Shown here piece after piece: positions 55,981-64,000 of a stretch of DNA of 64,000 nucleotides; within the stretch, counting starts at the first letter, position 1; each line of letters opens with the position of its first letter. The notes beneath the pieces were generated by a model. It did no database searches. It saw nothing but the letters and a program-made list of their open reading frames with translations, and was not told the DNA's origin. The position numbers were made by a program, and so were the translations under genes. Origin of the DNA: Cliona cf. orientalis (lineage: Eukaryota > Porifera > Demospongiae > Clionaida > Clionaidae); NCBI GenBank assembly GCA_963930775.1, contig OZ005698.1:62001-126000 (forward strand), in the 5' to 3' direction.

Positions 55981-57826
55981 ATGATTTCACAGATAATTTT
56001 CGCGGTACTGGTGGCTATGGCTATCAACTCGCAATTGGTCAGTAGCACTGGAGACCCAATACTCTTAGGTAAGGCAATTAATACAGCAGTTTAGTTTAAT
56101 TTCACTAGTGAGCTATAGCGAATTTACATGGCAAATACTGAACAACTCTGTATGCATTCAATACTCAGGCTATAGATCATGACTGATAACCATGCATGGT
56201 ATCTTGAAAGTTTGTAAGAAAAACCAATAATATTTTTCATCTGCAGTGCCTGGAATAAGTGGCTCTCAACTCGATGTGAAGCACTCTGGATTCACTTTCT
56301 GTAACACATTTGGCAGTTTTTTTGCGATTTGGGTCAGTGAAGTACGTTTTGCTCTAACTGGATGCTTTTCACCAGAAATGACGTAAGTTAATTCCGAAAC
56401 TACCAATACTGCAGAAGAATTATTTGCTATAATAATATTATATCTAAATATGAATATAGATTGAAGTATGACAGAAGCACTGGTCAATACTCTAGCAGTG
56501 ATAGCGATATAAGGATCAAGGTTCCTGGGTTCGGCGGTACAGAGACGATTGAGGAACTCAGCCAAACTGGCCTCACTGATTTTCCCTACTTCAAGGACAT
56601 GGTCAGGTACTTTGTAGACCGAGGATATGAGAGAGGAAAGAGCATTCGAGGTGCACCATACGACTGGAGATATGGACCAGGTGAAATGCCATTATTAGCG
56701 AAAACCTTTTGTACCAATTAACTGTGCATGTGCATGCATGCATGCATGCATAGCTAGTAGCTATAGCTAGCTATAATGTTAGCCCAGCAGCTGTTTGTTT
56801 GAAAATGCATATTCTGCCATATACATTGCGTAAGCAAATTATTGTTATAGCATAGTTATGTAGTTATTGTTCAAACCTAAGCAAGTTTCAAACATAGGCA
56901 AGTTTTATTTTCAGTTTGAGTGGAAGCTTAATATTTTAACATTCTTTCTTGCAGTGGAACTCCAAAGGAGGGGCTACTACGATGACGTGAAGGAACTTAT
57001 TGAGACAATGTATCGTGAAAATGGCAATAAAAAAGTGACCGTTGTTGCTCACAGTATGGGAGCTGCCATAATGCTACACTTTTTGACCCAAAGTGGAGTT
57101 GTGACACAGTCCTGGAAGGATCAGTTCATTGGAAACTTCATCACGCTCTCCGCTGCGTGGGCTGGGGGGAATGAAGATGTACAAGCGGCAATATCGGGGC
57201 TCGGCCTCATAAATGAACGACCAGACGATATTTTTGGACTTTTCAGTTTCTTGAAGAACTATATCAGGGAAACTCTGAAACCGATACTACAGTCGTTTCA
57301 GAGCACATCCTTCCTCCTACCCCGACCCTCCGTCTGGGGGAGCACTGTTTTAGTGACAACCCCAACGCAATCATACACTGCCAACGATTACCAGCAACTG
57401 TTTGATGATGCAGGCTTCACTGATGGATATTCCATGTACCAAGTCATAGAGAATGTCAATAAGGATTTCCCCTCCCCGAATGTGCCCACCCTCTGCTTCT
57501 ATGGCGTGGATGTCGACACTCCTTGGAGTTTCCAGTACAGTAAGTCATTTCCGGCCGGAGCTGACGAGGATCCCACGGTAACCATGGGAAATGGAGATGG
57601 CTCAGTGGCCCTACCATCTTCAGAAGTTTGTCTACGATGGAATAACAATAACGGAGGCCACTCCTTCAGGAGCAGGGCGTTCAGCAATGTCGACCACGAA
57701 GAGATATTGAAAGTCGATGCAGTATTGACAGAGATTGGAACGGCAGTGGGAGCCCCAGCTGATCCCACCCAGGCCTCTGACAGCGGAGGAAACTGGTGGG
57801 ATGACATTGTGGACTTTTTCGGATAA
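55981..57826 (+). CDS. Lysosomal phospholipase A2 / LCAT-like, copy 1
   Basis: Four exons: 55981..56068, 56247..56382, 56460..56680, 56955..57826; about 438 aa. A signal peptide covers the first ~25 residues. The VPGISGSQL motif starts exon 2. The catalytic Ser is in AHSMGA (~181), the Asp in GNGDGS (~362) and the His in VDHEE (~396), so the alpha/beta-hydrolase triad is complete. APYDWR is the family's oxyanion-side motif. PLA2G15-like enzymes deacylate or transacylate phospholipids in lysosomes. First of three tandem copies with the same intron positions and phases. Confidence 0.9.
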
Positions 57827-57947
57827 TCAAATCCACGATCCCCGTGTTTGTAGACTGAAAATTATATTCGATTTTTCAATCGTAGTAATTTTGCAATAAT
57901 AACATCGCGCATGCGTATAATAAGTGTTATCATGCCGGCGCAATTAT

Positions 57948-57956
57948 TATAAATAG
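57948..57956 (+). promoter_or_regulatory. TATA box of LCAT copy 2
   Basis: TATAAATAG lies 53 bp upstream of the copy 2 start codon. A CGCGCATGCGT NRF1-like site (57906-57916) lies further up. Confidence 0.55.
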
Positions 57957-58008
57957 CGTAGTACAGTCACGGTTTACCATAATTGAATTAGCTGCGAATC
58001 GAGAGAGA

Positions 58009-60470
58009 ATGAGTCCAGTGATTATTCTGGCGGTGCTTGCCAGCGTGTTGGTCAACTCGCAGCTGGTCAGCAGCATTCCCACCGGAGACCCAATCTTGAT
58101 AGGTAAGCCTCGTGTTCATCAGAAAGACCGTTGCATACCACTGGCCATGGGGGACCCTGCTACTATATAATTTATATTAAAGTTTCATGATCGGTGTGGC
58201 TCATAGTGCATGACATATAAACGAGGATCTAGATAAAAATATTATGTGTATTAATTTTTAATATTACTGAATGTTAGGCCACTGTAACTTGATTCCTTGT
58301 TTCCCGTCACCCGCCCGCATGCTTATTTTGTAGCCGCCTCAAAATTCATTATGCATTGCTACAGCAAGCCAGCTAGTCATGCTCCTTGTAAACCACAGGA
58401 AGTGGGCAAGGTTTAGTGGGTACATAATGATATTCATACATAATGAATAATGAATAATGACCGCCCGCCCGCATGCTCTCCAGGCATAGGAGAGGACGGG
58501 AAACAAGTATTTAAGTTACAGTGGCCTTAATAAGTCAATGATACACAATTATTAACAATAATTATCACAATTCTCTCAGTTTACAATAATGGGGAACACT
58601 AGAAGCCTATATCTATTTTTTAAAATAATGATAAAGATTTTGCCAGAACAGGCAGCGCTAGCTAGCTCATGCAGGCAGTCGGATGCATATGTTTATCCTG
58701 GTTTGGTATCATGATATGAAAAGATAGTCAGGCAGCTGAAGCTTTGTTTGGCAGCCAGCTACACTGACCTACAGCGTCAATGGCATATTATTGTTATTCA
58801 TTCCAAATTTCAACAATAGTATAATCTGAAAATATCCAAATATGCACTCCTTTTCTCTCCTGGGTATTCACCATACAACAGCTTTACTATGCGAGTATGA
58901 TTGTCAGCAGGATGCATGTCCATGATCGTAAGGGCCATAACATTATTTTTGGATCGCTCGATTTCCTTTGTGGAATCCAAATATGCCAGTGTGTTTGAGT
59001 GAAAGTGTTACTATGGAATGATACCTATCATAGGGTAATAATATACAATATCATTATAATATCCATCATGCATGCAGTGCCTGGAATAACTGGATCACAA
59101 CTTTCGGTGAATCACAGACGAGAGTCAAACTTTTTCTTTGGTTTATTTGAAACGTGCAACACATATGGATCAAGCGTTCCACTCTGGGTTAGCAAATCAA
59201 GACTCTTAAAGAACTGCTTCATATCTGAAATGACGTATGTCACTGAGAACTTTATATTATTATCATAGCCTAATTTAGCAGCTATTATGTAAAAATTGGC
59301 AATTTTTACAATTTCAGATTGAAATTTGACAGAAACACTGGCCAGTACTCTAGTAGCTCTGATGCGGTGACAGTAGAAGTGCCAGGCTTTGGAGAGACTA
59401 GGACCGTTGAAAACTTGAGTGAAGAATTCATCACTTCTCTCGTTCCGCTCCTGAACTACTTCAGAGATTTTGTCAATTACTTTGTCGAGAGAGGGTATGA
59501 GAGAGGAAAGAGTATTCGAGCTGCACCTTACGATTGGAGACTGGGACCAGGTATGCTATAGTTACGAGTCAGCTATAGATTGGATTATTATTGTTCCTTA
59601 ATATAAACTACAGAGGAGCTCCAAAGGAGGGGTTACTATGATAATGTGAAGGGACTGATTGAGACGATGTATCGTGAGAATGGCAACCGTAGGGTGACCA
59701 TAGCTGCTCACAGTATGGGGGCTCCCATAATGCTACACTTTTTGACCCAAAGTGGAGTTGTGACACAGGAGTGGAAGGATCAGTTCATTGGAAACTTCAT
59801 CCCGATAGCTGGGGCATGGTCTGGCGGCAATGTTGCCTTACAGTATAAGATATCTGGTCTCAGTGTCATTAGCCGGGGCGAGGGTGATATGCTCAACTTT
59901 TTATCTTCCGTAGTCTTTGAGCTTCAGGATTCAATCACTGATCCTTTGACACCTGCGCTGCGCAGCTTTGAAAGCATACACTTTCTTCTTCCCCGGCCTT
60001 CTGTCTGGGGAGACACTGTCCTTGTCACCACTCCTGCTCGGAGCTACACTGCCAGCGACTACCAGCAACTCTTCTCTGATATAGGACTGACTGATGGATT
60101 TGCCATGTACCAAGGAATAGAGAACATTAATAGGGACTTCCCCTCTCCAAATGTGCCCACTCACTGCTTCTATGGAGTAGGTATTGATACACCTCGCAGT
60201 TTTCGCTACACTAGGTCATTTCCTCAGGGCACCAACGATGACCCTAAGGTCACGATGGGAGATGGGGATGGTACGGTAAACGATCTTAGCTCCGAAGTCT
60301 GCCTTCGTTGGAATAACAACAATGGAGGTCGTCCCTTCAGGAGTATGACATTTGATGAAGCTGAGCACATGGCCATCGTTGGTAATCAAGATGTGCTGGA
60401 GGAGATTGGTAAGATTGTTGGAGCAGCAAGTGATGCAGCTGCGTGGAAGTCAAGCCTCTTCTTTGGATAA
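58009..60470 (+). CDS. Lysosomal phospholipase A2 / LCAT-like, copy 2
   Basis: Four exons: 58009..58102, 59078..59234, 59318..59550, 59614..60470; about 446 aa. It has a signal peptide, VPGITGSQL, APYDWRLGPG, the Ser of AHSMGAP, Asp of GDGDGT and His of AEHMA, so an active enzyme is expected. Intron 1 is long (975 bp) because it holds a foldback element. Exon 4 shares long identical DNA stretches with copy 3. Confidence 0.9.
58276..58527. mobile_element. MITE with 34-bp inverted ends in LCAT2 intron 1
   Basis: AGGCCACTGTAACTTGATTC at the left pairs with the right end GTTACAGTGGCCT, and GTTTCCCGTC pairs with GACGGGAAAC. CCGCCCGCATGC occurs near both ends. About 252 bp, non-coding. Confidence 0.75.
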
Positions 60471-60742
60471 ACTTTGCAAGTTAATGATTATTGATTATAC
60501 TGCCATGGTAACTGTAGTCCTGAAGGAGTGTGAGCTCATTATTATTTTTTTTTTTATTGTTTCTATAGAGTGTGGACCTGTTGCATTTGATAAAAATTAA
60601 TTTTAATATCTAAATTGATTTTACTGCATATCTTAATTAGCCTAACTGCGCATGCTCAAAAATTCGGAATAATAATATTATTATACGTACGCAGACCAAC
60701 ATTCTGCTCGCGCTACACGATCAACAGTAATCAAAAACAAAG

Positions 60743-62472
60743 ATGGCGATTTCAGTTCGAAAAATTCTCGCTGCTGTGATCGCCAGCGTGATTTTCAGTT
60801 CTCAACTGCTCATGATCAGCAGTATGCTCACCGGAAATCCCATACTAATAGGTAATGCTATCATAGTAAGCTTATTTCACTGAGCTAGATAGCTACCTGC
60901 CTGCGCATGCCATAATTTAAAAATGATATTAAATAATATGGAAAATTGCTATAATAATTTTAGTGCCAGGAATAACTGGCTCCCAACTCCATGTGAGGCG
61001 ATCGGGATCCTCTCCGTGCAGCACATTCGGCAGAAATGTCAGTCTCTGGATCAACGAAGCACGATTCCTGAAATTTCAATGCTTTTTGTCAGAATTAATG
61101 TAAGACAATCCACACACTCTAAATTATTATTTAATAGCTGTTAATGAACTGTAGGTTGAGCTATGACAGAAACACTGGTCAGTACTCCAGCACATCTGAC
61201 AGCATCACTGTCAGTGTCCCCGGCTTTGGTGATACTTACTCGGTGGAGAGGAAGGGCAATGGCTTATTTACGTTCCCTCTCTTTGATGGATTTGTGGACT
61301 ACTTCGTTAAGAGGGGATATGAGAGGGGCAGGAGTATTCGAGCTGCACCTTATGACTGGAGATTGGGACCAGGTGGGTGGGTAACTACGTTACTTAGCCT
61401 ACTGTTCCTAGCTGGCTGGCTGACCATTACTATATATGAGCCTGAAAACAGAATGTCAGGTAGTAGCTATAGGTACGTACATGCATATGTTCAATGGTAA
61501 TGTTGGCAAACTAGACATCGATGATTGAAAATGAGTAGATATATTATGAATTCTTAGCTACCTGTCCAAAGCAGGAAACAGCACAATAGCTAGCTACCAT
61601 GCACCATGGGCTCCATTTACATGTTACTCTTGTTCACTACAACATTTATTTCCATTGATACAGAGGAGCTGCAAAGGAGGGGTTACTATGACGATGTGAA
61701 GGGACTGATTGAGACGATGTATCGTGAGAATGGCAACCGTAGGGTGACCATAGCTGCTCACAGTATGGGGGCTCCCATAATGCTACACTTTTTGACCCAA
61801 AGTGGAGTTGTGACACAGGAGTGGAAGGATCAGTTCATTGGAAACTTTATCCCAATAGCTGGGGCGTGGTCTGGCGGGAATGAGGCTCTACAGTCTGAGA
61901 TTTCTGGCCTGAGAGTTAACAATTGGGGACCTGGCTACTTATTCAGTTTATTATCTCATATTCAAGACTCCATATCTGATCTTACTGTACCATTTCTGCG
62001 CTCATTTCAGAGCATATATTTTCTCCTTCCCCGGCCTTCTGTCTGGGGAGACACTGTCCTTGTCACCACTCCTGCTCGGAGCTACACTGCCAGCGACTAC
62101 CAGCAACTCTTCTCTGATATAGGACTGACTGATGGATTTGCCATGTACCAAGGAATAGAGAACATTAATAGGGACTTCCCCTCTCCAAATGTGCCCACTA
62201 ACTGCTTCTATGGAGTGGGTATCGACACACTTGAGAGCTTTCATTACACTAGACCGTTTCCCAAAGGAGCTGAGGTTGACCCTGAAGTAACGATGGGAGA
62301 TGGGGATGGAGCAGTCAACCTTCGGAGCTCTCAAGTCTGTCTTCGTTGGGCTAACAATAATGGAGGTCGTCCCTTCAGGAGTATGGTGTTTGAAGGTGTT
62401 GGACATGGCGCAATGATCAGGAGTGAAGATGTATTGTTGGAAATATGGAGAATCGTTGGATCTAGAGACTAA
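60743..62472 (+). CDS. Lysosomal phospholipase A2 / LCAT-like, copy 3
   Basis: Four exons: 60743..60851, 60964..61099, 61155..61372, 61664..62472; about 423 aa. It has a signal peptide, VPGITGSQL, APYDWRLGPG, the Ser of AHSMGAP, Asp of GDGDGA and His of GHGAM. The triad is intact. The upstream spacer has TGCGCATGCTC (from 60647). The C-terminus is about 12 residues shorter than copy 2. Exon positions and phases match the other two copies, as expected from tandem duplication. Confidence 0.9.
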
Positions 62473-63400
62473 ATTTAATTAACTATGCATTTATTCATGA
62501 TATGCAGTGGCATGCTAGTCTCATCCCCAAATCCCATCATGAAGTGGGAACGAGACCAGTACATAGTATTGGAGAATCACGCATGCGCAGTAGTATAGCA
62601 CAGTGCGCGCGCGTGCCGGGTGCAAATGGCCGGTCAACGTGTGGCAGTGTTTCCCACAACTTTATAATCCACAATCACAAATCACAATAGACTAGGCCCT
62701 CCTTCTTTACTATCAACATGACCACTGTCGCACGCAGAAGCTGCAGTTTTCAAATTTTGTTGCAGAGAAAGCCTATCGGAATAGAAGTACAGGAGGTGAT
62801 GTGGCTGAATGGCGTTCTCGTCCGCTGGTGCCTTTGATCGCACGGAGCTCTCTGTACTGAGACGAGGAGATGATGAAAGATGAGTTACATGGGTTTTTTT
62901 GGCTTTTTTTTTTTTGTTATTGTTGCAGCGCATGGCAGCTGGCGTTTCGTTGGAAGACTTGTAGCTACCAAGTCTAGTATAAGATAGACCCGTCCATGGA
63001 TGTATCAGGCTGGAGGGCCCTTAGAGAAATTTGTGATTAATTCCTTTCTCGCGAGCCGTGCCTATGCCTTTTAATACAACACTTTTCCCCGGATCGTTGT
63101 AAATGTGCCTGGCCCGCATATTTGCGGCGATTCCGTAGGTTTATATGCTGCTGCATGATGCCAAGTTGTTGTTGTTTTTTTTCGCAAAGTACGTGTCTGG
63201 CCCGCAAGTATTCTGCGAATTTAGGCTGCACGACTCGAGTGAGAAGGGAATTGATTGCTCGCGTAGTTCCACCATAATTTATAGGGGTGCATGCATGACA
63301 GTTAATTAAAATAAGGAGTTGATGACCGTTGCCTGCATATGCTTGGTGCTTACGAGCCTTCGGAGTAAATTAATTAGATCTATTCTATGGTAGCTATACT
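62473..63400. other. Spacer with no recognised gene
   Basis: ACGCATGCGCAGTA (about 62579) and a GTGCGCGCGCG stretch look promoter-like. A 39-codon plus-strand frame starting near 62716 could be a first exon of a gene beyond the window, but there is no support. Otherwise nothing was recognised. Confidence 0.35.
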
Positions 63401-63413
63401 GAAGGTAGGTAAA

Positions 63414-63765
63414 AGCAGTCCTCAGTGAAGCAAGCACTAGAGTGTGTGGTGAACAAGACCCCAGTGAAGCAAATCCCAGAGTGTCGCTCTAGGTGAGGTG
63501 GTGAACAGGTCCTCAGTAATAAAGCAAAACCCAAGAGTGTTCGCATTCTGGGTGAAGCTGTCTGGGGTGAAGACAAGTCCTCAGTGAAGTAAATCCTAGA
63601 GTGTTCACATTCTAGGTGAAGATGCCTGAGGTGATAAGGCCACAACGGAAGCAAGTCCTAGAGTGTAGTTATTCTGGGTGAAGATGTCTGGGGTGAAGAC
63701 AAGTCCTCAGTGAAGCAAGTCCTGGAGTGTGCACATTCTAGGTGAAGATGTCTGGGGCACTATAG
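63414..63765. repeat. Degenerate ~60-bp tandem minisatellite
   Basis: About five or six units of the pattern AGTCCTCAGTGAAGCAAGTC, CTAGAGTGT, ACATTCTAGGTGAAGATG, TCTGGGGTGAAGACA. Units diverge and some are partial. Related fragments continue to about 63900. No open frame runs along it. Confidence 0.75.
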
Positions 63766-64000
63766 TTGTAGAAACCACACTGACCTGAAGAGTGTAGAGC
63801 ATGCCCTAGAGTGTAGCTAGTTAGTGATTCTATAGGTAAAGTAGCAAGTCCTTGGTGAATGCAAGTGCTTGATGAAGGTAAGTTCTAGCCGAACAAAGTC
63901 CAAAAGGTAAGGCAAGGCCTATAGATGAAGACTTTCAATCTTGGCAGCTTCTACGACAAAGATGGCTGCGAGTTCAATGAATAATGGTCGTCAACTCTGA

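Noticed and set aside
62716..62857. 39-codon frame after the LCAT array as a first exon
   Set aside because: An ATG and a possible GT donor exist, but no downstream exon was seen in the window.
63414..63765. Possible CRISPR-like repeat-spacer array
   Set aside because: The period is continuous without unique spacers of fixed length, and the setting is a eukaryotic nuclear genome.

Overview
The window reads as metazoan nuclear DNA. It is gene-dense and intron-rich (median intron roughly 100-500 bp, GT-AG throughout), with AT-rich spacers full of short foldback elements. The gene set is animal: RIM-binding protein, AKAP1-like KH-Tudor protein, B3GLCT, CDIPT, BUD23, VPS37, DNAJC30, TBL3 and NCBP3. 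The compactness, the lysosomal-LCAT tandem array and the OFA-type MFS transporters suggest an early-branching animal, most likely a demosponge. This is inference; no species-specific marker was seen. Exon boundaries were set by reading splice sites on the sequence and checking that phases match; no alignment or RNA data were available.

Layout. 1-1472 (+): 3' part of a carboxypeptidase D/M-type gene. 1865-7095 (-): a ~1,723-aa protein carrying about ten transposase-like helix-turn-helix units. 7840-9847 (-): secreted proteinase-K-like subtilase. 10418-19272 (-): 19-exon RIM-BP homologue (coiled coils, SH3-FN3-FN3-SH3-SH3), divergent from a single-exon F-box gene (19411-20922, +). 21434-24309 (+): mitochondrial-anchor KH-Tudor gene, AKAP1/TDRKH type. 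24621-26558 (+): NCBP3. 26650-29311 (+): B3GLCT-like glucosyltransferase with an apparent frameshift. 29385-30526 (-): unknown RGY-rich protein, divergent from CDIPT (30682-31766, +). 32217-33050 (-): DNAJC30. 33174-34832 (+): MFS transporter 1. 35096-39096 (+): BUD23, with MFS transporter 2 (35702-37393, +) nested in its second intron. 39336-41060 (+): VPS37. 41585-42717 (+): second F-box gene. 42718-48817: ~6 kb gene desert packed with inverted and duplicated repeats. 48818-55747 (-): 21-exon TBL3/UTP13, divergent from three tandem lysosomal LCAT/PLA2G15-like genes (55981-62472, +). 62473-64000: no gene recognised; a ~60-bp tandem repeat lies at the end.

Themes. Several pairs are head-to-head and probably share short promoters (RIM-BP/F-box, RGY protein/CDIPT, DNAJC30/MFS1, TBL3/LCAT1). 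Near-palindromic NRF1-type TGCGCATGCGCA sites recur just upstream of gene starts. The most striking context is DNAJC30-BUD23-VPS37: the human counterparts DNAJC30, BUD23 and VPS37D are neighbours in the Williams-Beuren region at 7q11.23, so this looks like very old microsynteny. The repeat fraction is dominated by non-autonomous foldback elements, several sharing TACCGTA-type ends. No autonomous transposon, CRISPR array, rRNA or tRNA was recognised.
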